Assembly: GCF_017353175.1 (NCBI RefSeq)
Contig: NZ_JAFMYW010000001.1
Span: 1,342,317-1,406,316 of the forward strand
Direction of reading: 5' to 3'
Origin: Fibrella forsythiae
Lineage (GTDB): Bacteria; Bacteroidota; Bacteroidia; Cytophagales; Spirosomataceae
DNA: 64,000 nt
The notes under the pieces were generated by a model. The model searched no databases. It was not told the origin of the DNA and saw only the letters and a list, made by a program, of their open reading frames with translations. Both the position numbers and the translations under genes were made by a program. How positions within the stretch are numbered: the first letter of the stretch is position 1; each line of letters begins with the position of its first letter. Positions 37,859 through 49,000 of this stretch are shown here, one piece after another.

Positions 37859-38619
37859 ACACGCCCTGCTCTGTTACTTCTGATTAGCTATAGCAACTTA
37901 ATACAAGCGACGCCATACGAACAGTGTGGCTACAGAGTAGATAGTGTAGACCTTGGTTCAACATACCAACATCAGCATAGCGAACAAACCAGTTATATCT
38001 ACTCATATCTACGACCAGAGTTGGTTTGGCACAGCCTTTGGTAAGCCGGGATTATTCTGTCTATGTAAACGCATTAAGCCAACAATGGAACTACGGCTTA
38101 CACAAGCCCATCATTTATTAACAAATAAGTAAGTCCATGTACGATATACTTAAGTAGGTACATTTTTTGCATGTCACGCTGTAGCTTGATCGCCTACCAC
38201 TTATCTAGCTTTTCCTATAAACAGACAGTCTATGGTGGGTCTATGTCTCTTTTTTCCTGCATAAGCGCATTCCGCTCCATTCAGGCATTCAGTCTTGTTT
38301 TTCGAAACACCACCGACCACCATAGCCCATGTACAATTCACGGGTATTCACCTTCTACTTCGGCTGTTTGGCCAAGCCTTATCAAGGGTCCGAGTGGTGT
38401 CTGGAAACGGCGATCGTGTTGGGAATACCACATGAATATACGGCAGTTTGCCCAACAGGCAACTCACCACTAATCACGCTTCCATTTCATTAGCTAGACC
38501 AGCCAGATAGCGCATGGCCATACACCATTAGCTCAAGGAACAGGGCACCCGAATCAGCCATACCGTCCTGTTATCAGTATCGGTCTATATCCACTACTCC
38601 CTTTTTACAATCTAATAAA
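37859..38619. other. Long non-coding spacer
   Basis: Only short open frames lie here (the longest, at 38171-38473, has no family resemblance, signal or plausible ribosome site). No hairpin with a T-run was found. It must contain the promoter of the 1298 aa surface protein gene. Confidence 0.5.
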
Positions 38620-41600
38620 ATGAAAGAATTATACGCTATTCTACGTTCACGCCTATCCAGGCAGCAAGCTGTTTGGGCGTTTTTTCTGGTGGTGGACCTC
38701 TGTGTCCTGTCGTTTTCAGTACAAGCTCAAGCACCATGCTCAGACTTTGCGGTAGTGGTTAGTAACTGGTCAGATGCGTCTCTTCAGCGTTTCGACGGTA
38801 GTACGGGGAATTACGAAAGGCAACTGGCTACAGGGATTGGGCAAAGGATCAACTCCGTGATGCAGTACCCAAAACCAAATGGCAATTTGTATTTATCTGG
38901 ATATGAAGAAGTTAATGTGGTTGATGCCTTTACCGGAACATTACAGTTCAGCTTTTCGGGAGGTCCGTTTTCAGGCCTTACCGAACAGATTGTTATGGGT
39001 GCCGATGGAGCCATCTATGTAGCCAACGAAGGTACCGGCGCTGGGTCAGGGTCAATTGCCAGGTATAACGCGACTACCGGGGCTTATATTGATACGTTCA
39101 TTAGTTTCACTACCTATCAGCCAAACGGCTTAGCCCAGGACGCTGCAGGCAATTGGTATGTAAGCACGCGTAATAGCCCCAGTGAGGTACGTAAATACAG
39201 TAGCACAGGCACCCTTCTGGGGGTTGTCACCACCATGGGGGCCAGTGCAACAGGCGGTGGCTTAAAGGTATTCAACAACGAACTTTACGTCGTGACGACC
39301 AACAGCCCGCAGACGGTAGAAGTATATAGCCTGCCTGTTACCAGTTTTCCTGCAACGCCCGCCCGTACCATCGTTACGGGCGGCAGCACCTTTGTGGGTA
39401 TTGATTTTGGGCCCGACAATAACCTGTATCTGGCCGAATTTTATGGCAGTAAGATCTCAGTCTGGGACCCTGTTACAGGTACGTCTGTTGCTACACTGAC
39501 GAATGGGTTAATCTCTACACCGCATGGCATCGGCTTTACAACCTGTACTGCCGTACCCTGCACATTGCTCGTCACGGCTACGCCAGGTACGTGTGAGCCG
39601 GCCACTAATCAGTATACGGTAACAGGTACAATTAGCCTGACGGCTGCTACCGCCGGTACCGCCACCATTACCGACGGCACAACGAGTACAACCATCGCCG
39701 TGGCCGCCTCGGCTACCTCGGTCGCTTATTCGCTGTCAGGCTTAACGTCCGGAACAGGCTCACACACCGTAGTTGTTAGCCTGCCTTCTTGTGGAACCAC
39801 TACGGCCATCTATTCGGCCCCAGCCTCCTGCACGGTAGCCCCTTGCGGGTTGGCATTGACGGTAACGCCGGGGATTTGCGAAATGGCTACCAACACCTAT
39901 GTGCTGTCAGGATCACTGGTTGCCACGAACGTACCGACCAGTGGCACAATCACGATCTCGTCGGGTGCTTTTGCCAACCGCACAATTGCCATTCCAGCTG
40001 GTAATGCATCGGGACCACTCAGCTACAGCGGGCTGATCAGCAATGGGCAAACCTTCACCGTGACGGCCAGTTTCTCTGATACCGCCTGTACACCGGTTAG
40101 CCGGACATACACGGCACCGGCCTCCTGTTCGGTAGCGCCGATCTGTGCCATGAGTGCTATTGCTTCGGCCGGGCTCTGCGCTACCGCCACCAACACCTAC
40201 TCGGCAAGCGTAGTTGTTGCCCTGACCAACGCGCCGGCCGGCACCATCACCGTCAGCCTGCCCAACGCGGCGCCCATTACGCAGGTATTGGCCGCCAACA
40301 CCAGTTCCTTCACGGCCGTTTTCGCCGGGCTCACATCAGATGGCACCAGCCACACGGCGACCATCAGCCTGCCAGGTTGTGGCTCAACAACGGCACTCTT
40401 CACCGCACCAGCCTCGTGTTCGGTAGCGCCAGTCTGTACCCTGAATGCCGTTGTCACGGCAGGCATCTGTCAGTCGGCCACCAACACGTTTAGTACCACG
40501 GCCGTGGTCACCCTGACCAACCCGACGGTGGGCGTGCTCACCATTACCGACGGCCCCGCCAGCCAGACGTTTGCCACAACGGCCGTCACAACGGCCACCT
40601 TCACGGCCGTCTTTGCGGGCATTCTCTCCGATGGCGCCTCGCGTACCCTGACGGCCTCCCTGCCCGGCTGCGCTACCCGAACCAGCCTCTATTCGGCACC
40701 AGCCTCCTGTTCGGTAGCCCCCATTTGCAGCCTGAGCGCCACAGCAACAGCGGGTCTTTGCGCCAGCGCCACCAACGCGTATTCGTCAACAGCGGTGGTA
40801 GTACTGACCAACCCAACAGCCGGTACACTGACCATCACGGATGGTCCCCAGAGTGCCACCTTCATTACTACGGCCGGCAGCAGTGCCACTTTCACCGTTG
40901 GTTTTGCTGGTCTGGTGTCTGACGGTAGCGTTCACACGGTTCAGGCAACGTTACCGGGCTGTTCAACAACTTCGACCACCTACACGGCACCAGCCTCCTG
41001 TTCAGTAGCGCCAGTTTGTTCGGTGTCGGTGTCGGTTAGCGTAGGTACGTGTGCTACGGCCACCAACACCTACTCGGCTACTGCTATCGTTACGGCACAG
41101 AATCCACCAGCGGGCGCCAGCCTGTCGGTGACCACCGGCGGGCGGACACTGGTCTTCTCGACCACAGCCATCAGCCAGAACACCTTCACAGCGACCTTTA
41201 ACGGCCTGCTCTCGGATGGTGCCATTCACCCTGTGGTGGTCACTCTGCCTGGCTGCGGCAGCACCTCAGCAGCCTATACCGCACCGGCTTCGTGTTCGGT
41301 AGCACCCGTTTGCTCGCTGAGTGCCCTGGTCAGCACTGGTCAATGTGCCACAGCCACCAACACCTTCTCCAACACCGTAACGGTGGCCCTGACCAACCCC
41401 ACGGCGGGTACGTTGACGGTGAGCGATGGCATACGGAGCGTGACCTTTGCGGTGGCGGCCACAACGGGTTCAGTCATCGCCCCGGCCGTCTTCAACGGGC
41501 TGATGTCGGATGGCACCTCCCATACAGTCACCGTTTCGTTGCCCGGTTGTTCAAGCCTGGCCACAACCTATACCGCACCAGTTGCCTGCACGGCAGGTTC

Positions 41601-42516
41601 AGCGGCATACGCCATCACCAAAACGGTGGACCTCAGACGGGTCGAGAGAAGCGGCATTGTCACTTACACGGTCTCGCTAACCAATACGAGCAACGTCACG
41701 GGGACCAATCTGGTAGTAAGCGATCAGCTGAGTACCACGGCTGTTACGTTTGTGGGTAGTGCAACCGCCTCCACAGGTACGTTCACGCCGGGGGGTAGCT
41801 CAGGTAACTGGAGTATTCCCTCGCTGGTGGCCGGGCAAGTAGCTACACTCCGCTTTATGGTTCAGCTCAATGAGGAAGGAATTACCTATAACAAGGTTAC
41901 AGCGCCAGACGGCACAACGGCCTCCGTCTGCACCACCGTACCTTTTCATGTCTGCGCTGCTACTCCCTTCCTGATCGACATCACCGTTGCGCACGGTGAT
42001 GCACCTTACCAGTGGAGCAGAAATGGGCAACCTATCGCGGGTGTATCATCCAACACGCTTTCAGTGACGGCCCTGGGCGAGTACAGCGTCGTCAGCCAGG
42101 CAGCAGGTGGCTGCCCTGATGGCTCGTGCTGTCTATTCGTTGTTGAGGAAACGCCAGCGCCCAGCCTGACGGCTATTGCCACAGCGGCGAACTGCATCAA
42201 CGGCGTTCCGGCGAGCGATGCTAAAATCACACTGATAGGTAGCAGCACAAACGCGGCAAGCTATAACATCACGCCGGGCAACAGTTTCACAGCGGCCAAC
42301 CCGATATTTAGCACCAACCAATTACTAACCTCCGTGGTGGGTGGAGTACTACTGGCAAATCAGCCTAATCCGGCATTGGCACCTGGTCAGGTGTATACGA
42401 TCCGGGTCTACACGGCCGATGGCTGTTTTGCCGATACTACGGCAACAGTTCCCCCCGCTCAATGTAATTGTCCAACCTCGGTTTGCACACCGATAAAAGT
42501 GACTCGAATAAGGTAA
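38620..42516 (+). CDS. Large secreted beta-propeller and Cys-repeat surface protein (1298 aa)
   Basis: A signal peptide (1-37, ending SFSVQAQ) is followed by an NHL/SMP-30-like beta-propeller (about 40-310: YLSGYEEVNVVDAFTG, IYVANEGTG, LYLAEFYGSKISVWDP). Seven related modules of about 95-100 aa start at about residues 314, 409, 509, 606, 703, 800 and 898, each opening C-x-L/M...G-x-C-x-x-A-T-N-[TA]-[YF] and closing with YTAPASCSVAP. A DUF11 domain begins near 997. The Ig/Cys module shared with the 1666 aa protein (GCPDGSCCLF) follows, ending in CNCPTSVCTPIKVTRIR. The paired cysteines in each module suggest disulphide-braced rods. It is a probable surface adhesin; the ligand is unknown. Confidence 0.9.
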   Translation: MKELYAILRSRLSRQQAVWAFFLVVDLCVLSFSVQAQAPCSDFAVVVSNWSDASLQRFDGSTGNYERQLATGIGQRINSVMQYPKPNGNLYLSGYEEVNVVDAFTGTLQFSFSGGPFSGLTEQIVMGADGAIYVANEGTGAGSGSIARYNATTGAYIDTFISFTTYQPNGLAQDAAGNWYVSTRNSPSEVRKYSSTGTLLGVVTTMGASATGGGLKVFNNELYVVTTNSPQTVEVYSLPVTSFPATPARTIVTGGSTFVGIDFGPDNNLYLAEFYGSKISVWDPVTGTSVATLTNGLISTPHGIGFTTCTAVPCTLLVTATPGTCEPATNQYTVTGTISLTAATAGTATITDGTTSTTIAVAASATSVAYSLSGLTSGTGSHTVVVSLPSCGTTTAIYSAPASCTVAPCGLALTVTPGICEMATNTYVLSGSLVATNVPTSGTITISSGAFANRTIAIPAGNASGPLSYSGLISNGQTFTVTASFSDTACTPVSRTYTAPASCSVAPICAMSAIASAGLCATATNTYSASVVVALTNAPAGTITVSLPNAAPITQVLAANTSSFTAVFAGLTSDGTSHTATISLPGCGSTTALFTAPASCSVAPVCTLNAVVTAGICQSATNTFSTTAVVTLTNPTVGVLTITDGPASQTFATTAVTTATFTAVFAGILSDGASRTLTASLPGCATRTSLYSAPASCSVAPICSLSATATAGLCASATNAYSSTAVVVLTNPTAGTLTITDGPQSATFITTAGSSATFTVGFAGLVSDGSVHTVQATLPGCSTTSTTYTAPASCSVAPVCSVSVSVSVGTCATATNTYSATAIVTAQNPPAGASLSVTTGGRTLVFSTTAISQNTFTATFNGLLSDGAIHPVVVTLPGCGSTSAAYTAPASCSVAPVCSLSALVSTGQCATATNTFSNTVTVALTNPTAGTLTVSDGIRSVTFAVAATTGSVIAPAVFNGLMSDGTSHTVTVSLPGCSSLATTYTAPVACTAGSAAYAITKTVDLRRVERSGIVTYTVSLTNTSNVTGTNLVVSDQLSTTAVTFVGSATASTGTFTPGGSSGNWSIPSLVAGQVATLRFMVQLNEEGITYNKVTAPDGTTASVCTTVPFHVCAATPFLIDITVAHGDAPYQWSRNGQPIAGVSSNTLSVTALGEYSVVSQAAGGCPDGSCCLFVVEETPAPSLTAIATAANCINGVPASDAKITLIGSSTNAASYNITPGNSFTAANPIFSTNQLLTSVVGGVLLANQPNPALAPGQVYTIRVYTADGCFADTTATVPPAQCNCPTSVCTPIKVTRIR

Positions 42517-42534
42517 ACATACTCATTCAACCCT

Positions 42535-42582
42535 ATCAAACGCGGACGGTCAACCTGTACAGGTTGACCGTCCGCGTTTGAT
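42535..42582 (+). terminator. Perfect 48-bp palindrome after the 1298 aa protein gene
   Basis: The arms 42535-42558 and 42559-42582 are perfect complements with no loop bases. A weak T-rich segment follows (TTTAATA). It lies 18 bp past the stop codon, consistent with a terminator or RNA-stabilising hairpin. Confidence 0.75.
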
Positions 42583-43048
42583 TTAATAGGTACCCATAAC
42601 GTACCTGTCGGCACCAGGCTTTATCGACATATATGCTCAATAGCACACTACGGGACTGGCAATCAATTAGTAAGTATTAGTTATTAAAATTCAAAAAACG
42701 AGTACGGTTATTTAACATGAATCATGCCAATTAATCTTATGGGTCAAAGGAATACATAGAATATTAAACTTTTTGCAACCAATTATTGCATAATTTCAAT
42801 ATTATCAGCAACAACTGAGCGTTTCAGTAACTTAAATCGGAGGGTAAACGCGCCATTTCATACTACAGATTGGCGTAAGATACCTGGCCTCACCTATTTT
42901 TAGTCATCTTAAGTATACTTAATTGCAATAAAGTTAATAATATATATATCAATAATCAAATGAGTAATGTTTAAGCATAAATACGTAAACATATGAATGG
43001 CACCATTTTGGATAATTATCCAACTAGTATATTCCGTCTAAGTATATT
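42583..43048. other. AT-rich leader of the 2504 aa surface protein gene
   Basis: No gene is seen. From about 42660 to 43045 the DNA is very AT-rich (for example TTAATAATATATATATCAAT around 42930), like the leaders at 32500 and 58850. It presumably contains the promoter. Confidence 0.5.
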
Positions 43049-46000
43049 ATGCGCCATCTCTACAGTTCACTTCGTCTTTCGGGAAGAGGCTTTATTAAAC
43101 CAGTCCTATTTCAGCAGGCATATCCCAGATTAGTTTTGGGGCTTTTCGTGTCGCTGGTCAGCATTCTGTCCGCCTATTTTATCGGCATCACATCAGCTGA
43201 AGCCCAGACGACACCTGTAGTGGGTATTCCCTGCTACGTGAATGGCCCATCTACGGGCAGCACTCAGGATGCCTTTGTGGGCGTTTACTATAACTCCGGG
43301 CAGGGCGGATCGAGCCTTTCGTCGGGTGCCAGTGCCATCAACCACCTGGCCACGTTTGGTCAGATTGGGGCCACCTGGGGGGCAGCTTATGACTCGCGCG
43401 TCAATAGCTTTTATGCCGGAGCGTCGCTTAAACGACACTCCGGTTACGGTCCTAATGGCTCAGGGGCTATTTATAGGATCAGCGCAAATGCCAGTTCACC
43501 ATCGGTTTCCTTATTGATCAATTTAGACGGATCATCGGGTCAGTTACCAAATGGCACCTTTATTACTATTAACACTGGCGCAGCAGCCGACCACGGCAGT
43601 CTGGGTACGCTCAGCACGCCGGGGAGCGACAATCCGGCTTTTGCGCTGGCTGGCAAGACTGCGCTGGGCGATATCGACATCAGCCCAACCAAGAACACGC
43701 TCTGGGTTGTCAACGCAGCAGACAGGCAACTTATAGAGGTCAATATCAGCGATCCGGCAAGCCCGTCTGTTGGCAAAGTGTACCCGATCACCACCCCGTC
43801 AACCGGCGTTACGCCGGTTGACGGGCAATTACGCCCCTGGGGTCTGGAGGTAGCCGCCGATGGTAGTGTTTTCATCGGCGTGGTGGCCTCGGCCGAAGCC
43901 GTAACACCGGCGACGCCCACCACGGTCGGCCCTATCAATTTAGCCTCAACAACACCGCGGGAGAGCATAGCTAACCGGGCTAAACTGGTTGGCTATGTAT
44001 TTAAGCTCGACAAGATCACTGGTACGTTCACGCAGGTAGTTAGCATTAACCTTAATTATACCCGGGGCTATCCGGGTGTAGGTAGCAGTAATACAGCTGA
44101 ATGGTTGCCCTGGTACGACAACTACGCTACTGGTTTTCCAAACGTAGGTGATGGCTATTTCCAGTTATATCCGCAGCCATTGATTGCGGGCATGGAGATT
44201 CTGGACGACGGTTCGATGCTTATTTCGATCATGGACCGCTTTGGCCTGCAAACAGGGTCGGAAGGCAACTCAAAGCCCGGCACGACCAACACCGACGAAC
44301 GGGTACGGGCAACAGGCGACGTGGTGCGGGTGCTCCCGTCGGGCGCTGGCTGGAGCAGCACGATCAGCCAGACGTATGGCGACATCATGTCGAATCTGGA
44401 AGACGAGGCGGCCCTGGGCGGTATTGCCTACCAGAGCGGCACCAACGAGTTTCTAAGCGTAACCGTAGATCCCGTCAATGCCAACAGCAACGGTTTGTCG
44501 GTAATCGGGATCAATCCGCCTTCGCTGATCGACAATCAGGATCTGGTTTCTTATGCCGGTGCACCGGGCGTAGGCGCTAACCCGCTTCTTGGCTCGAAAG
44601 GGTTGGCACTGGGCGATATTGAGATTGGCACCGTAGGAACCACCACCGTTTGCTCAGTACCCTCTTCCATTACGGCCAACACGTCGGCACCTACTTGCAG
44701 CAGCCTGGGCGTGGCCAACAACGATGGTCAGATCATTCTGAACGAGATTGCCAATGCTGACCGCTTTGCCATTAGTGAAGGCAGTACTTACACCGCTACA
44801 ACCACCTATGCGTCGGCGTCGGCCATTGTTGGTTTCCCTACCACGCTCGTATCAACTATTCCGAATATAGGCGGCACTTATACGGTTCGCTTCTTTAACG
44901 GGTCGGGTACGTGTTTTACCGATCAGACGTTCACCATCGCGGCTGTAACATGCACTCCGCCAGCCTGCAATACGCCTACCATCGCTATTTCAGCTGCCCA
45001 GACCATCTGCCAGGGCAGTTCGTTTACGCTACCCCTGTCGGCCAGCGTTGTCAGCGGTACGGCAACGAGCCAGCAATGGTTTTTAACTAATGCCACAGGT
45101 ACGTCGTTCACGGCTATTTCGGGCGCTACCAGCCTGACCTTTACGCCAACAGGTACCAACTTACCGACGGCTACAGGTGGCATAAAATATTTTGCTTTCA
45201 GAGCATATAATTTCCTGACTACCTGTGCAACAACAGCATTTGTCAGCCTGACGATCAAGCCTACTCAGGCCATTGCCTTTACTGCTCCGTCGGCAACCAC
45301 GGTCACGCAGTGTGCTGCTACGCCCCTTATCCTGACGGTAAATTCGAACGCGACGGCACCAGATGCCATCCGGTTCGTGTATTTCACCAGCCCGCAGTCG
45401 GGCACGGCCATGTATACGGGGGGGACCGATTTTGGTACGGTTACGTCGACAACAGTAGTGGCGACCAAAGCTGTCTCGCTCACAACGGTAGTACCGCCCA
45501 ACACAACCACCGGCACGCTGACGTATTACGTCTACGCCCTGCTGGAATCGGCCGATGACGCCTGCAAACCCGTTGACGGCTTTGTGTTGACCATAACGCC
45601 CAAACCAATCGCTGTTATTGGTGGTGCGACAACGGTTTGTCAGGGAACCTCAACCACGCTGACATTACCACCAGGGCTGTCGTACAGATGGTCGACGGGG
45701 GCAACAACCCGGCAAATCACGCCGGTCATCAGCGCCACGACAACATCGGCGGTTTATTCGGCCACACTGACCAGCATTGATGGCTGTGTGTCTGATCCGG
45801 CAACGTTTACGGTAACGGGCGTTGCCTGCACATCCTGCATAGCGGGTGCTGGCCAGGTTGGCGGTACTATTTATAATGACTTCGATGCCAGCGGTACCCA
45901 GACTACTGCCGAACCGGGTTTGTCGGGAATAACCGTGAACATCTACGCCTGCGATGCCAACGGCAACAGCACACTGGCGGGTACAACTACTACCGACTTC

Positions 46001-49000
46001 ATTGGCAATTATTTCTTCAGCGGCCTGACCGACGGTGTCACCTACCGAGTCGAGTTCAGCAACGTACCGGCTCGGTTTGAGCAGTCAGCGTGGGGTGCCA
46101 ATAGTGGCACCTCGGTGCAGTTTGTCAAATCGCCGAGCTGTGGAGTAAGTCTGGGATTGAGTGACCCTACCAATTATTGCGCTGCCGATGCGCCGGTTGC
46201 GGTGGTTTGCTTTGCCCGGAACACCGACGGAGTGGCTGAACCCACCATTATCACAGTCAGTTATGCCGACGGAACAGACTTTGTAGCCAGAGCTGCCATC
46301 GATGCGACCAAAGACTGGGCAACGCCAACGGGAGTATTACCGTTAGCGGCTAAAGCGACAATTGCCAATGTAGGCGATGTGGCTACCACCTTTGGCCTTA
46401 CCTGGGACAAAACCCACAAGCAGGCCTTTACGGGGGCTTATGCCCGGGCTTTTGCCCCGATGAAAACGGCTGCCAACGGATTCGGAGAAGGGGTTATCTA
46501 TAAAATTAAGTATGCCAATGGGTCTGCTACCACGCCAGGTGTCTGGCTTGATCTGGAAACGGTATTGGGTGCAGGCGTATCAGGTACGTTTGTGACCGAT
46601 GCTACTTTCCCGGCTGCGGATGTAGGTGGACTCATTGGCAATAACTCAGCTAAAATCGGCTACACTGGATTAGGGTCCATGCGGATGGCCAGCGATGATA
46701 GCGAATTGTACGTGGTCAACCTGAATAAGCTGGAGGTGCTGGTGATTCCGGTAGACGCTGCTGGCGCTCCCGTTACGGCTCAGCTCAAACGCTTCCCACT
46801 ACCAACTGATGGTTGCCCAACGGGCAGTTGGTCAGACGGTCGTCCCTACAGAGCCGCGTTAGGTCTGGGCGTACACCCGGCAACGAAACGTGTTTACGCT
46901 ACACTTACCTGTACAGGGCCCACGCTGGCTGACCTCAAAGGATTAGTTTACTCGTTCGATCCCTCCGTTGCCTCACCATCAGCCTCTGATTTCCGGCTGG
47001 AGACAACAGTACCGCTCAATACGTCTATTCCCGCTACCAACCCCAACGTGAATCCCTGGTATGAGCAAACGGTTCATGCCTGGGATGTATTCAACACGCC
47101 GGGTAGTGCTCCGTACACGAACACCAGCGCCGATGGTCAGCATACGCAACCCTGGTTGGGTGAAGTTGAGTTCGACCAACAACCGAATGGGCAGTATGGC
47201 ATGTTGCTAAGCACCCGTAATCGCTATCACGATCTTATCAACGAATCGTGGTATGTGACGGGCGGAACGCTACAGCGAGTAGCCAACACGGGTACGGATG
47301 CCTCACCCACATGGGCATTGGAATCGAATGCAGTAGTAGGTGATCAGGTGTCGACCGTAAACTGGACTTTAAACGGAGCAACCAACGCCGGGGGCAATAC
47401 CTCGCTGACGAGCCGATTCTTCAAATATGTCGGTCGCGAAGGCACTATGCTATCGGGAACGATGGATTATGTTCCTGGCCGTCCGGAGATTATTCTGCCT
47501 GCCATGGACAACGTTTATCATGCAGGCAACTCCGGAATTACCTGGCTGAACCGCACTACCGGCGAACGGTCGCAGGATATTCACCTGCTGGGTGATAATG
47601 CGTATTCTTCTGCTGGGTATTATACATTGAACTTCCCTAAAGCCAACAACTGGGGTGGGCTGGTTGTGCTGTGTACCGATGCGCCGATCCAGATCGGTAA
47701 CCGCGTTTGGCGCGATGATAACCAGAACGGCATTCAGGATCCCTGCGAACCGGCTATTCCGGGTGCTGTGGTGAAACTATACGATGCCGCCAAAACCACG
47801 GTCATTGCCAGTGCCACCACCAATGCTGCCGGGGAATATTACTTCTCGTCGGCAACCGTCGCGGCAGGTACGTCTACCTCATCGGTATCAACTTCACTGT
47901 TACAATACAACACGACCTATGCGCTGGTCATCACCAGCTTAGGCACGGGTACCGTTGTATCGGGCCTGAGCCTGGCCGACGTGTCGCCACTTACACCGGG
48001 CGAAAGCGGTACGCTGAACTCAGGTACGTCGACCATCAACAATGACGCAATTCTCGATGCGGGCAAACCCTGTATCAAGCTCACGACGGGTGGACCGGGA
48101 GCAATCAATCACACGTATGATTTCGGTATCGTCAAAGCTGTTTGTAGCCTGACGGCCACGGCCCAGGCCAGCAGCCAGATGGTCTGCACAGGTTTACCCG
48201 TTACATTAACGGCAGCGGCAACGCCGGTTGGCAGCTATACTTACGCTTGGAGTGCTCCGGCGGGTGTGACCCTGACCAGCGCCAATACAGCAACGGCCAC
48301 CGCAACGGCTTCAGTATCGGGCTTACAAACCTTCAGCGTCACGGTAAGCAGCTCGCCGGCCTGTTTCACAACGGCTACAGTTAGTGTTTCATTTGTGGTA
48401 TGCACGGTGCCACCCGCCAGCCTGGGCGACAAGGTCTTCGCTGATGTGAACAGAAACGGGGTTTATGACGCCGGTGATGCGCCGATTGCCGGGGTAACGG
48501 TTACGCTCATCAGTAGTGGTACGGTGGTGGCCGTAACGACCACGGCCAGCAGTGGCACGGGTATTGGCTGTTACAGCTTCACGGGCTTAACACCGGGCGT
48601 TCCCTACTCGGTGAGCTTCACGACGCCAGCGGGCTACACCGCCACCACACCACTGAGTAGCACCGATACAACGATTGATAGTAATCCGATTAACGGTATC
48701 AGCGCTCCGGTGACGCTGACGGCAGGCGAAAATAACCCGACGATTGATGCGGGCTATGTGCTGCTACCGGCCAGCCTGGGTGATTACGTCTGGTTTGATA
48801 CCAATGGTAACGGCCAGCAGGACCCGGGCGAGTCGGGCGTGACCAGCGTGACGGCTGTGCTGTGCGACGCTGCCTCGGACAGCGTCATCAGCACGACGGT
48901 TACCGATGGAGCAGGCAAGTACCTGTTCACGGAGTTGAACCCAGGCAGCTACATTGTCAAATTTACAGCACCGACAGGCACCACGTTCACTACGCCGAAC

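Noticed and set aside
38171..38473. 100 aa frame in the spacer before the 1298 aa protein gene
   Set aside because: No signal peptide, domain or ribosome site; the composition resembles the surrounding non-coding DNA.
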